This document shows, piece by piece, positions 23,903 through 36,689 of a stretch of 64,000 nt of DNA. Under the pieces are notes generated by a model. It was not told where the DNA came from. It saw only the letters and a list, made by a program, of their open reading frames with translations, and searched no databases. The translations under genes were made by a program, and so were the position numbers. Source of the DNA: Alectoria sarmentosa (Eukaryota; Ascomycota; Lecanoromycetes; Lecanorales; Parmeliaceae); NCBI GenBank assembly GCA_009733775.1, contig WOGZ01000147.1, positions 17,404 through 81,403 on the forward strand, in the 5' to 3' direction. The first letter of the stretch is position 1. Every line of letters begins with the position of its first letter.

Positions 23903-24500
23903 ATGCCTCCTATACGCCCCCAAGTCCAATTTGCCCGACCCACATCTCTCATATTCTCACATTCAACGCGACATTTTCCACCTCCGCGCCCGTCAACGGC
24001 TCGCACACTCGCCTCCACTCACCCGCCACAAGTCTCAGAACACCCCTCGCCAGACACAGCTTCGCACGAAAGCCATTACGATCCACCGTCTGGCTGGCTA
24101 TTTGGCGTTCCTCCGGGTGAGAAATACAAGAACGAAGGGTGGGAGAATTCGTGGGTGTATGGGTTCTGGGGTAGTCTGCTGTTGGGAATTGTGGCTTATG
24201 CTTATAAGCCTGATACTTCGTAAGAATTTTTTGATCTTCCTCTTTGGCTTCGTGTTGTAATTAGAAGGTGGAGCGTGTTCGAGGATTCCGGGATTTGGCG
24301 GGCCTGACAAGAGGGTGTGGGAAAGGAGGACGAAACCATGATGCGAAGGATATCTTCTACGGGGAAGCCAACTGGGATTGAGGGCACGGAAAGCTAATGT
24401 CTGGAAAATTAGGATACAAACGTGGGCATTAGAAGAGGCAAGAAGAAGACTGGAGGCTGAGGGCATACTGCCAGACCCTGACGACGAGGTAAAGAAATAG
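23903..24500 (+). CDS. complex I accessory subunit ESSS / NDUFB11-like
   Basis: A membrane-arm accessory subunit of mitochondrial NADH:ubiquinone oxidoreductase. Two exons (23903-24219 and 24413-24500) give 405 nt, or 134 aa. The start chosen begins MPPIRPQVQFARPTS, a plausible presequence. An in-frame ATG at 23,810 would add 31 residues. The conserved block is YDPPSGWLFGVPPGEKY, then GWENSWVYGFWGS, a single membrane segment (LLLGIVAYAY), KPDTSIQTWALEEARRRLEA and EGILPDPDDE. This is the fungal ESSS pattern. The intron of 193 nt is long for the region. Confidence 0.9.
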
Positions 24501-25486
24501 ACAGGAGAAATCGCTATGGGAGGAATAGATGACGGCACGATCAGGGAGGATGATTTGTGAAAGACCTCAGAACGGATAGATTTTCATCCCTAGTTGGGAC
24601 TTGGAGGGAGTGCTAGGGTATATGGTGTATAGAGGTGCTGCATTGCGACTCAGATGCTCGACATTGATGCCACCAGTCATGGTCGTTTTTAATACAAGTG
24701 GCTACAACGGGAGACCTACTGCAGAGACCTTGGCAGAGAGGTAAAATGCTAGAATCAGTGGGCTTGCCGAATGTAGCAGATCTATGGGATATCGAGGCTG
24801 AGATGCTCTTATCATGCTGGTAAAGACGTGTCGGAGAATGATTCTAAAGTGGACTCATCTATGCTACTTTCGCGCTTTCGCGCTTTCGCCCACCTTCCCG
24901 TTTGAAATGATACCTTTCTGTCCGTTGCTGTCACTGTCTTCATTTTCCTCTGTACAGCAAGTCCCAATCCATTTTGGTCAATCCCTTCATTCCTTTGTCG
25001 GCCTCAATCAACATAGAATCCAGGGGCAGCAGATAATCAGGAGACTCAAGCCTGTTATCACATTTACTGGCAAAGTCTGCAAAATCCAGGAAGTCTTGAA
25101 ATAAAGACCACTCGCCATAAGCTGGGATATATTACCTTCCTATCTCTGGTGTCCTAGAATAATCATTGCTCTTCAAGTGACAAAACTGTATGTGGGAACC
25201 GGATTTGTCGACCCGATGGCTGACTCCTCACCCGCAGCCACCAATCTTGCATAAAAACCTTGGCTCTCTGGGTTGATGCTTCATGGCATGACGCCTAAGG
25301 TCAGCATCTCGCGACTAAGTCTTACCGCAAATAGCACATGCTGCACGAGATCCGCCAACCAAAAGCTGTCTCTGCAGCCCGCCTCGCCGACGATAGGCTC
25401 TCTTGTCGTGAGAAGGTCTGGTGTTGGATCCGGAGTCTGTGGCAGATGCTTTAGAGCCGAAGCCAACCTCTCCAAGAGCCAGCCTT

Positions 25487-25624
25487 ACTCGTGCTGTCCA
25501 GAAGTGAGCTACTTGATAGAGCGAGGACATCAATAGATCAAGCGACATCCGACGCACGAGGGCAGTGGAGGAAACAATTGGTGTCCTCGCTCTATCAAGT
25601 AGCTCGCTTCTGGATAGCACGAGT
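25487..25624. repeat. fold-back inverted repeat, 48-bp arms
   Basis: Left arm 25,487-25,534 and right arm 25,577-25,624 are inverted copies with 45 of 48 positions matching by hand count, separated by a 42-nt loop. All three mismatches are transitions. No coding frame or target duplication was recognised. It could be a small fold-back transposon remnant, a cruciform-prone site or the hairpin of a small-RNA precursor. Confidence 0.85.
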
Positions 25625-25849
25625 ATTTGTAAAATTCTGATGGAAGTTCGAGAAGCAGAAAAAGATTGATTAGGTTCTAGTAAAAGTAGGATACGCGCAC
25701 TGACGGGGAGGGAAGATTCAAAAATTACAACAGTTCTTTGGTTAGTCAGAAATCAGGGAGGGGGAAGGGCGGCCAAGAGGTGGCAGGCTCTGGCTACTTT
25801 AGAAGTTTAGCCGAATTTAAAATGCGGCACGGCGCTCGCTTTTCAATAC

Positions 25850-25905
25850 TTTACTTTACTTACTTTACTTTACTTTACTAATTACTTTACTTTATTTTAT
25901 TTTAA
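25850..25905. repeat. TTTAC-type microsatellite
   Basis: Degenerate tandem TTTAC/TTTACT units ending in TTTTATTTTA, about 170 bp upstream of the Nup84 gene start. Confidence 0.85.
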
Positions 25906-26079
25906 GAATTACCGCCCATCATACGCGTTTCGCGCGATTCCCTAAGATCCCGCAATGGGTGAAAATGCAATCAACACGGCACAGAATAACACCGAAAATC
26001 TATGGGTGAGCTGTAGAAGATTCGTTTGCAAGCTCCGCGACCGTTGACTGAAACCCTCATAACCCAATAGCTCACCACT

Positions 26080-29000
26080 ATGCCTTCGAGGCAAATGCCT
26101 AGAGAGGAAAGCTGGAACAGCCTTCGCCGTTCAGAAGCTTCTGGCGATAACGTTGAAGACATCTTTTCGGATGCCAGTATGAATGATGAATCTGATCATG
26201 GCTCCGAGCGTTCCACTACCGAATCGCCGAATTTTCCCACCGTCAGCGATGTTCATCGAGCACTTCACCCTCTGCAAGCTACTGCAGACCGTGTTGGCAA
26301 GCAAGTCGAAGAATTTGCAGAGAACCTCGACCGTCTTAGCTCGAGAAACAAGCGCAAGCAAGAGAAGGACTGTAGCGACGTCATGCCCCTCGTCGACGCT
26401 TACAAAAATATCGCCAAAGATACTGTACGCCGCCTACAGAGCATGCACGCGCCTGAGAGACAGCAGCTACTTTCCAAGAAAACGAAACGGAGGCTTCGAA
26501 AGTCAAGCGCCAAGTCTACCCCTGGGTCTACCCCAGCAGAAGATGAAAAAGATCGCGGTATAATGACGAGTGTTGAAGACTTGAAGAGGTGGGAGCTGGA
26601 AGAACAGACGTGGGACTTGGTTGGCCTCATGCTCCAGGTTGGATATCCCAAACGGGGAATCACACAGACGGACCTTGACGGCGAATCGCGTCTTGTTAGG
26701 CCTAGCAAGACAACGGAGGTGCATCGGTACTCCTCAGAGAAAGACATTTGGAATAAGTTCCTCGCGACGGACGATCAAGCATGGGAACGACACACAGTAG
26801 TTGAATGGCTCAAGAAGTGCGCGGACAGTTCGGATCAGAACATTGAGCAGGTCGTGAAGGAGCTTGAATTGGGTGCGGACAGAGGGTCTGGGCTGTGGGC
26901 TCACAGTTGGTTGTATTCGAAAGAAGCGATTAAATTCCAGAAACGCCTACGATCATGGCCACAAGCACTTGAGCCGGATGATCCAGGTCTTGACACGTCG
27001 TTGGTGAACTCGGAGAAAACCAAATCTTTGGTCACTCAGCTAGATCCAGACGCAATCACTCGTCAAGGTAGAAGTCTGGAGCAGCAAGATTACTACTTTG
27101 AACGGGCTGCGTGGCTCGCGTGCTGGGAAATGCTAAGACGAGGGAAAGACTGGGACTATGTCCGGGATTGGTGTCATGAAAGAGGGGAAGGTTGGAGGGC
27201 TACAGCAATGCGTGGAGATCCTCGAAATGCCCGCTTTCCCACCTCTTCACCAGTAGGTTGGCAATCTCGAGCATTGTGGCGCAAGGCTTGTGCTATTGCC
27301 GCCAAAGACGGTGGTATCGACGAGTACGAAAATGGAGTTTACGGAGTCCTCAGCGGAGATCTTCCAAGTGTCTTGAAGGTTAGCCGCAGTTGGGACGATT
27401 ATCTGTTCGCTCATTATAACTCCTACTTGCTGCACTCATTCGATCGTTATCTGAAGTCGAGCTTTCCAGACAGAGTACCAGCTACTCTAAACGACAAGCA
27501 TGGTTCGTTCAACTTCTCTGTATTTGGCGGTCAACGCACGCAATCCGGGAATCAAATCGTGGAGAAGATGAAGCACTTGGAGACAACCAGAGAAGAAGCA
27601 AGGGAGCCGCTCAAAATTTTGCAGGGCAGCCTGATTGCCAACACCTTTGACGATTTTGTCTTTAAGCATGGTGTCAGACTTACACAAGCAGCTAACGCGG
27701 AAGGGAGATCTAAGGTTCTTGACCCTTTTGAGAACGATCAAATCCTCAAAGGGAGCGTTACAGCACCAATCAGCATGGCGGATCACGACCTTCTCCGTCT
27801 TCTAACGCATATCATATTCGTATTCCAGGATCTCGGATTCCAGTTTGGAGAAGGCGAACGCCGCTCCGCCATGGAAAGCATCATCGTTGCTTATGTGGAT
27901 TATCTCGGCAAAGCTGGCAAACAGCAACTACTGCCTCTTTACGCCTCCCGCCTCTCATATCAGACATCGATAAAATGCTTGGGTCGCCAGCTACCGGCAA
28001 TCCAAGATCGTCGTGAGCGGCAAACAATGATGAGTCTGATGAAGCAGATTGGAATTGATGTCCCTGGTGTCCTTGGCATGCAATTGCAATTAATTATCAC
28101 GGATACGCGGCTTACGCAGAGCAAGTGGCCTGCGCTGAGGATACTTGAGCAGACCAGCAAGGATGCATCGAGCGTTCGTCCTATTCAGATCAGCTTCATT
28201 GGTGATCAAGTTACAGATGATCAAGAAGATCTAGTTCACGGATTTGAGTGGTATATGCTACTTGATTTCCATTGGCAGCAGACTATGGCGGTAGGAGTAG
28301 TAATATACAAGCATTTGTTTCGTAAGTCTGTAGAGCGTGATTTTCCACGCGAGCGCTAATACCAGCATTTATTTAGGCTCGAATGGATTGGCAGCCGCGA
28401 GACGCCTGTCGCAAACAGTACCTTTTTCTACAATATCTCTTGGGAAGACCAATGATGTCTTGGGAAAGCCGGTCGATATCAGCAAGAGCCAAAATTCAAG
28501 TGATGACGAGGGCGACCTAGTCACCCGGAGTCAATTTACCAGATCACGCCACGCACGAAGCTCGCAACGATTGGGCAGCCCGTCTGTGAAGCTTGCCCAT
28601 GGCGATCGTGAGCTCATGCTGAGTCAAGCAAGCACCTTTAGGGACTTCGAAAACCTTATCACTGCCCTCGATGCGATGGAGGAGTGGAAGAACCTTGCCG
28701 ACGAAGTTGTCAAGTAAGTCCACCCAAAGCTCCACAGTGAGCAACCCGAAGTTGACCTGGTCTCTTTCGACAGATACATCGAGCAACGCCAAGATATCCG
28801 AGTCTGGAAAGACTCGTTTCAGAAGGCTTACAAAAAAGTTGAGACGACTATCGAGCCACTGCTTCATGGATGGTTACGAAACCCCAATAGTGGTGAGTGC
28901 GTCTTGTATCGGGCATCAAATGAAGCATGGCCTGATGGTGAAATTAGATGCAGACGAGGAAGATTTTAGGCAGATACGCGTAGCTTGTTTGCCCGAGGTT

Positions 29001-29282
29001 TTGCTTGCTTACAACATGGTGCTGAACTTCAGCTCGCACTACCTTAGTCGTGACCTGCTACTGAAGAGCATGGACTTGGCAGCTCTGGTCGCTGCCGAAG
29101 ACTCTGGGCTTGCTGAGTGCTTCATGGCCGCGGAGAGGATGCCTGAGCTTGTTGATTCTTTTGCACTTTTGAGTAAGACGATCATCAGGGCAGATGATAG
29201 GGGAGCGAAAGCGGGAAAAAGCAAAAAGAAGAGAAACGGGGAGACTTTAGACCTGTGGACAGTGAAAGCGCCGTCAAGTTAA
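26080..29282 (+). CDS. NUP84: nucleoporin Nup84/Nup107
   Basis: A structural member of the outer-ring Y-complex of the nuclear pore. Four exons (26080-28321, 28377-28713, 28774-28892, 28948-29282) give 3,033 nt, or 1,010 aa. The N-terminus is acidic and Ser-rich. The rest is the predominantly helical Nup84_Nup100/Nup107 fold. Recognisable conserved blocks are the YYFERAAWLACWEMLRRGKD segment, GWQSRALWRKACAIAA, SWDDYLFAHYNSYL, HIIFVFQDLGF, IIVAYVDYLGKAGKQQLLPL and the C-terminal LLAYNMVLNFSSHYLSRDLL. A basic stretch (KAGKSKKKRNGE) precedes the end. Length is normal for filamentous fungi. Confidence 0.93.
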
Positions 29283-30715
29283 AGGGTGACATTTCAACGG
29301 ATTTGAATGTGAGTATTACTGACTGGCGCTCAATCCCTTGCCTTGGTAATGTTGAGGGTGATAAGGGGATGACCATGAAAGCGATGCACCCTCGCCACCT
29401 CGAGGAGAACACAGCCCTCTCATGCAGGGCCTTGTTATGTACGTACCATAGAATCCATATGAACATTACCCAAATACCTTGGTCTACAATCTTAGGCGCC
29501 TACGGATACGTCGGAGAATTACTGAGGCATTGATAGGGGTATCTGCATTCTTGTATTTGTCGGTACATAGACACCATGATTCTTGCTTGCATACTCCCTG
29601 TATACTCTTCTACTCTTGAATTTGATTAATCATCGCGGCGGGCCTGGTGTGGGACCTGCGTCGAAGGATTCCAGCTGACGATTGCCAAGCGAATCAATCT
29701 CGTAGCATTCTCTACCTTACTGTACTGTAATAATAAAAGGCTAGTCAGTCACGCACATGATATTCGGCAAAGTGTAAGATTGAAGGTCCATCGTTGTTTA
29801 TTACAACAAGAATAATTAATAAATAACGATGAAATCAGTACTCTGAATCCAACGTGCAACTTGGCCATACTCTTTACCTACCACTCACACTTTCATTTTA
29901 TAAAAGCAAAGGTCGAATAATTTGGCCGCCAGCCCAGCAGAAAATGATCTCCGCTCTGCAGTGGACGCTCACACTTGGACTTGGGTGGGGGCAAGTAGTG
30001 CGAAAATTGAGGCTGTGCAAAGACGCTAGCAATGACATTGACAGAACATACCTCAGCCAGTCGACCTTTCTCATTGATTGACAGGGATCGCCCGGCCTCA
30101 CATCTCCTGCCAATAGCTACTCCAATCCAATCCACTACCTATCCTAATTCCACAGTCACAATCTTCAAGCAGAGTCGTCTCTTTGCTTTTTCGGCAACCT
30201 TGTCATTTGGACAATGGGAGGGTGTTGACCATCCGTCACCTCATGGAAACCGGCGGCCAAAGAAGCAACGCCCATGACCCGCACTCAAAGAAGATCCGAG
30301 GGGGATCACCGTAGGAGGAGCAGTGGAAACAGATCTGAGAAGACCGAGAGACGGCGGATTGGAAAAGAAAGCAGTCGGTAAGTCGGGGCTGGCAAATACT
30401 TTTGCAATAATTCATATCCGTATGTCGTCTCTTGCACCTTTGCTTCTTTCCGAGGCTCGATCCTGATGAAGAGCTCCAGGAAGCCACGGCTCGTTGCATT
30501 TTTGACTGTCCACACTCGCGCCTTCTTTACTTAATCTAACAATTCAAGCTCAAGCATACGCCTACAATATCCATCCGCGACTTCATCAGCCAATCCCTCG
30601 CATCCTTACCCTCGAAGTACTATTCTGCACTGTTCCAACACTCTTATCTGCATACTTATGAACGACGGGGACACTCTCCTTTGTACATTCCGGACGTCAG
30701 GCCGCTGAGCGTACC
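29283..30715. other. intergenic, Nup84 to Ca2+-ATPase
   Basis: 3' flank of Nup84 and a long 5' region of the Ca2+-ATPase. Short frames on both strands (29,893-30,135 and 30,236-30,515) are unrelated to known proteins. No RNA gene or regulatory site was identified. Confidence 0.45.
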
Positions 30716-33700
30716 ATGACGGACGTCGGGAAAAATGGCCGTACATCGCCCTCACCACCTCACCCCCCACGCCGGCCACGGGCGCCCACAATAACAATCA
30801 ATACCTCTGCTGTTAGTCCACCTTCGATGAACTGCAAAAAGATTCTTCGTCTCCTTAATCATAGTGCTGACCGAGTTCTACCTAACAGGCAGAACAGAAC
30901 GAAGAGCAAGACAGGGAGCCTGCCCCCTTGCTGAGCGAGTCTCCAAGGACAGACCTTCGAGCCGCGCATTCTTTTGAAAGCAGTCGACCCACCTCTGCCC
31001 ACAATGTCTCGTCTCCTACCTCCAAGTGGACTGATCTTCGACCTCATAACTTTCTGGCAGTGCCAAATTCGCGTTCAAGAGGGAACTCCGTCGACTCGGA
31101 AGAGCCAGGCCAATCTCCTACAACATATAGCGGTGAGACTTCGGTGCCTTCCCTAGCCTCGACGGCTGAGGGCAGAGCGAGCACTGAAGTCAGTAATGAT
31201 AATATAATCAATGACGAAGAGGCATTAAAGGCGGATCCTGGCACAGAAGCCGACTTTCAGGTCGAAGATAACAAATTTGCTTTTTCTCCTGGCCAATTGA
31301 GCAAATTGCTCAATCCGAAAAGTTTTGCCGCTTTCCATGCATTGGGGGGATTAAGGGGCCTCGAGAAAGGACTGCGGACCGATCGACTGGCAGGATTGTC
31401 TTTGGATGAAAAGCGGCTCGACGGGAGCGTGTGCTTTGATCAGGCTGTTGCAGCTGGCTCTCAAGACAAAGATTCTGGAGACCAAGGAGGTCGGCTCATA
31501 TCAAGAACGACAACGACTGGGACCTCAAGGAAATTATCCGAGGACTCTTTCACGGACCGCAAACGCATCTTTAAAGACAACCGTCTGCCGGAGAAGAAAG
31601 CAAAGAGCATATTTCAGCTTGCCTGGATGGCCTACAATGACAAAGTGTTGATACTCTTGACCGTTGCCGCTGTGATATCTTTGGCTCTGGGAATTTATCA
31701 ATCTGTGACCCCTCAGCCAAACGGCGAAGCACCCGTGGAGTGGGTCGAGGGCGTTGCCATAATGGTAGCAATCATAATTGTTGTCGTCGTCGGCGCTGCA
31801 AATGACTGGCAAAAGGAGCGACAATTCGTCAAGCTGAATAAAAAGAAAGAAGACCGGGATGTCAAGGTCATTCGATCGGGAAAATCTAGAGAGATATCCG
31901 TGCATGACATTTTGGTCGGCGACGTTATGCATCTTGAGCCGGGAGACATGATACCAGTGGATGGTATTTTTATCTCTGGACACAATCTCAAATGTGACGA
32001 ATCGTCTGCCACAGGTGAATCAGATTTGCTCAGAAAGCAATCAGGTGACGAGGTTTATGCTGCTATTGAATCTCATCACAGCCTCGCTAAATTGGATTGC
32101 TTCATTATCTCGGGTGGCAAAGTCTCCGAGGGCATTGGCACGTTTCTTGTCACCGCAGTGGGAGTGAATTCAAGCCATGGAAAGACCATGATGTCCCTTC
32201 GCCAGGACTCTCAAACCACACCATTGCAATCGAAGCTCAACATCCTCGCAGAGTATATCGCCAAATTGGGCCTCGGTGCTGGTCTTGTCCTTTTTGTGGC
32301 AACCTTTATCAGGTTTCTGGTCCAATTGAACACCATCCAGGGAGGAGCGAGCGAAAAAGGACAGCGATTTCTACAAGTTTTCATCGTTGCTGTTACCATT
32401 GTTGTCGTCGCGGTCCCAGAAGGTCTCCCTCTTGCTGTTACGCTCGCGCTTGCATTCGCAACCACTAGGATGCTTAAGGATAACAACCTAGTTCGGCTTT
32501 TGCGAGCGTGCGAGACGATGGGCAACGCGACAGTCATTTGCTCGGATAAAACAGGTACTTTGACGCAGAACAAAATGTCTACCGTTGCCGGCATACTAGG
32601 TACTACAGCCCGATTTGGGGACAAAAGCAGCCCAGAGACATCTGCTTCGACTTCACCCGATTCTCCCACCAAAGGCAGGATTGTCTCAGCAGAACAAGAC
32701 AGTCAGGATGCGTCCGCGTCGCACTTCGTCTCCGTACTCGCTGATGATGTGAAAGAGCTGTTAAAGCAATCTATAGCGGTGAACTCGACAGCCTTTGAGG
32801 GCGAGGATGATGGCGGACAAGAGACTTTTGTAGGATCGAAAACAGAAACAGCTCTGCTGAGCTTCGCTCGAGATCATCTCGCGATGGGATCCGTGAGTGA
32901 AGAAAGGGCGAACGCCAACGTCGTCCAATTCGTGCCTTTTGATTCTGCGAGGAAATGCATGGCTGCTGTGGTTAAGATCGATGAAAAGCGATATCGAATG
33001 TTTATCAAAGGTGCCTCGGAGATCTTGCTCGGCAGATGTTCGAAGATCATTCAGGATCCCACCCGTGAGGCGTCAGAAAGAGACATCACGCCTGAAACCA
33101 TCGAGTTTCTTAAACAAATCATCGACTCCTATGCTTCACGATCATTGCGTACTATCGGGCTCCTATACAGAGACTTTGAGCAGTGGCCTCCCCGAGGCAT
33201 ACCGACTCAAGAGGATGATCAAACCCTAGCCGTCTTCGACAGAGTCTTCAAAGAAATGGTGTTTCTTGGGATTGTCGGCATTCAAGACCCACTGCGGGAC
33301 GGTGTTGCAGATGCCGTCCATGTGTGTCAAAATGCTGGGGTCAAAGTACGTATGGTGACAGGAGACAATCTTCTCACTGCCAAAGCTATCGCAAAAGAAT
33401 GTGGAATATACACGGCTGCAGGTGAGGTAATGGAAGGCCCTGACTTCAGAAGGTTGGGTAAAAGGGACATGTACGCCATTATCCCAAACCTTCAAGTGCT
33501 TGCTAGGTCAAGTCCCGGTGACAAGCGAACCTTGGTTCAAGGTTTGAAAGAATTGGGAGAAACCGTTGCTGTGACAGGTGATGGCACGAATGACGCGCCT
33601 GCACTCAAGACTGCTGACGTAGGATTTTCTATGGGTATTGCAGGGACAGAAGTGGCCAAAGAGGCTTCGGCAATCATCTTGATGGACGACAATTTTGCCT

Positions 33701-35079
33701 CTATTGTCAAAGCAATCATGTGGGGCAGAGCTGTTAATGACTCCGTCAAGAAGTTCCTCCAGGTTCGTTACCTGCCTCAAGTCCTCATCACATTGGCTAA
33801 CCATCCGTAGTTCCAAGTCACCGTCAACATCACTGCCGTAGTCCTGACTTTCATATCTGCCGTTGCCAGCAGTACTGAGACCTCGGTGTTGACAGCTGTC
33901 CAACTGCTATGGGTCAATCTCATTATGGATACGTTTGCTGCCCTTGCCTTAGCCACCGATGCACCCACACTCAACATCCTGAATCGAAAACCCGAGCCCA
34001 AGTCCGCACCGTTGATAACGTTGACCATGTGGAAGATGATCGTCGGTCAATCAGTATTTCAGCTTCTCGTTACATTAGTGCTGTACTTTGCTGGAGCATC
34101 TTTCCTCTCGTATCAAACACAACGTGAGCAGAATCAATTGCAAACGTTAATCTTCAATACCTTCGTGTGGATGCAGATTTTCAACCAGTACAACAACAGA
34201 CGCATCGACAACAAGATGAACATTTTCGAAGGCATACAGCGGAATTATTTCTTCATTGGTATCCAATTTATCATTGTTGGGGGACAGATAATGATCGTCT
34301 TCATTGGCGGTGACGCCTTCTCCACACATCGACTAAATGGTGCTCAATGGGGCTACTCCGTGGTCTTGGGATTTCTTTCTATACCTGTAGCGGTCATGAT
34401 CCGTATGATACCAGATGACCTCATAAGAAGGCTGATACCATCCTGGTTCATCCGGAAAGCAACACCCAAGTTGCTGGTGTCCGACGAGGAGCGACAGTAC
34501 GAATGGAATCCCGCTTTGGAAGAGATCCGAGAAGAACTGACGTTTTTGAAGAAGCTTCGTGGTGGACGTCTTAACGTGCTTAGGTATAAGCTCCAACATC
34601 CAGTAGAGACATTTCTGCCACGATCCAGAAGCGGTTCATCTCGATCAAGATCGCGAACCAACTCCCTACCACAAACACCCACTGGGGAGCAAGGGATAGG
34701 CGACTCTGGTAGCAATCAGGCCCCTCCCACTCCTGAGTCTCGGAAATCGGCCTTGCGGAGGTCACCAAGATCACGGTCAAATTCTGCATTCGGCCCAGCT
34801 GCTGCGATGGCAGGCATCGTTGCTGGTAGTGTGGCTGGGTGGTCACCCATTGGTCATCGGAGCGAGGATGGCGGCTCGATGAGGTTTTCGCAATCTGACA
34901 GTAGATCCCAGTTCGACGGTCACGAGGGCACTGAGGTACATCCTGCAACAAGCTCGCACGATCTTGTCTCGAGTGAGAATGAGCGCTCGCAGTTAGGCCA
35001 CCTACAAGCAGACCAGATCTCTGCAATCAGCCATGCCCCTGGGCCATCGTCTTTAGCTCCGCCGCAGCGTGCATGTTGA
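30716..35079 (+). CDS. PMC1: P-type Ca2+-ATPase, PMC1/PMCA (type IIB)
   Basis: Pumps Ca2+ out of the cytosol, in fungi usually into the vacuole. Three exons (30716-30811, 30889-33762, 33811-35079) give 4,239 nt, or 1,412 aa. Landmarks in order: a long Ser-rich N-terminus, TM1-2, the actuator domain with the dephosphorylation loop CDESSATGES, TM4 VPEGLPLAVTLALAF (about residue 540), the phosphorylation site DKTGTLTQN (Asp near residue 584), RMFIKGASE in the nucleotide domain, TGDGTNDAPAL (about residue 926), and C-terminal membrane segments with QLLWVNLIMDTFAALALATD. The cytosolic tail of roughly 200 residues is rich in Ser/Arg (SRSGSSRSRSRTNS). A tail of this kind may be regulatory. No textbook calmodulin site was recognised. 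Vacuolar versus plasma membrane location is inferred. Confidence 0.95.
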
Positions 35080-36689
35080 GATGAGTGCTTCGACGGAGTC
35101 GTGCAGTACACTTCTTCCGTTTATGGACCAAATGTTTTAGTATAAAACCCTTCATCTTTTTCAGGAGTGAGAAATCCTTACTCTCACGGCGGACGGTTTG
35201 AAATTGAAGCTTTCTCATAAGCGTGCTTGAATCGGAGTTTTGGAGCAAAGGCGGCAAAGAGGAATAATGAGCATGAGACGATAAAAGGAGACGGCGCTCG
35301 TTGTTCGGAGCTTTACGCTGTCTATCGGAGTACATTTGCTGGGGATCATTGCAAGGCTTCTCGGCTACAATCAATTCACCTCTGGGTGCTGGAGAGGAGT
35401 AATTCTTGATACCGGCAACGGTCAAGTTTAGCACTATCGCTGAACCATAGCCTGCCATTTTGGCAGGTATAACAATGTCATTTTCTAGTATGTCGATTCC
35501 CTCGGCCTTGTTGAGTGCTAGTGTTCTCTGAAAGACGGATCACCGGCATCGCTGTCGCAGCGGCAGGACGGATCAAGACAACATGCGTCTCGAAGTCTTG
35601 GCATCCAGTATGTGCGAGTAGGCAACCTTGATTATGCATCCCAGGCTCAAGTACGTAGAGTAGCCCGGAGATTTTCAGTTGCTCGTGCTTTAATTCGTCT
35701 CGCAAGGACACTGCGCAAAGCCTCTGGATGAAGGATGAGGTATCATGGCAGCGACTGGAACATATTCTGAACACGCTACAAGGAAGGCGCAATCCCACAA
35801 GCACTCAAGTACCATGTCGCAAGTACAAATCCAAGTGACGGCTCATGACTACAACAAGAGCATGCGCGCACCGAAACCATTGCACCATCCATCCAATCAG
35901 TACCTTGCCCGCTTGCACGATGTATCTTGCTCGACATGTGTCCCAACCCTACAGCCTTCTGCAGTACCTACACGCTCACAGCAGCTGTATATGAACCTTT
36001 GGGAATATTTATCCTCAAGATCGCTTATTGACGCGGTCGAATATACGATGGTGGGCGACATGACTGGAGCCAATTCGGAAGACAAGATGTTGTGAGACTG
36101 TACACATGACTCAATGCTCGGTATAAAGCCTTTCTGTTTGTTGGGCGTCGGTGTGATGCGTGAGGAGCAGTCATGTAGGCTTTCACCGACTTGTCTGACC
36201 AATGCGGAGGGAGTGTCGGACGGTGACAGACGAGGAAAGCGAATGAACAGTGATAGATTGAGGCTACGAGAATATCTTACAAGAAGAATAAAACGAATGC
36301 AAAGTAAAAATCAACCGGGAGCGTTCGCGAGTCGCAACGCGCATTAGTGGCCCTGCATTTTATATAGCTCACCTTTTGGTCCGTCGCTTTGTATCGCACC
36401 ATACGTTACCGAGTAGGTACTCGGACTGTACGAGTATGTTATATCTTTACCATACTTACTCTGTACTAGTACTCTACATATAAGGATTTATAGTACTCCT
36501 ATCGGACGTGGGACAATTCATCTTACAGTCTCACAGTAAACCTTCATTTTAGGCTACTCGGAACCCACCACTTCATCTGACTTGACTTGACTTGATATGA
36601 CATGACATGACTTGACCTGCTTTGCCTTGCGCACCCAGAAAGTGGACAACTTCCACTCTTTTACTCGTCATGAAAACCGTCGTCAGCCC
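35080..36689. other. intergenic, no gene recognised
   Basis: Frames at 35,745-36,095 (+) and 35,897-36,202 (-) overlap antisense and resemble nothing known. Near 36,585-36,625 there is a degenerate (GACTT/GACAT)n microsatellite immediately before the next gene. Confidence 0.4.

Larger units (their letters stand above)
24501..26079. other. intergenic with a fold-back repeat
   Basis: No gene recognised. A large imperfect palindrome lies at 25,487-25,624 (separate entry) and a TTTAC-type microsatellite at about 25,850-25,905. A minus-strand frame (25,315-25,620) with a CAICGK end was considered and not accepted. Confidence 0.45.

Noticed and set aside
25315..25620. Minus-strand frame with a CAICGK end, reminiscent of fungal HNH proteins
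   Set aside because: The resemblance is a few residues only, no HNH core follows, and half of the frame lies in the fold-back repeat.
35745..36202. Overlapping frames on both strands after the Ca2+-ATPase
   Set aside because: Mutually antisense, no family resemblance, and no start context or introns supporting either.
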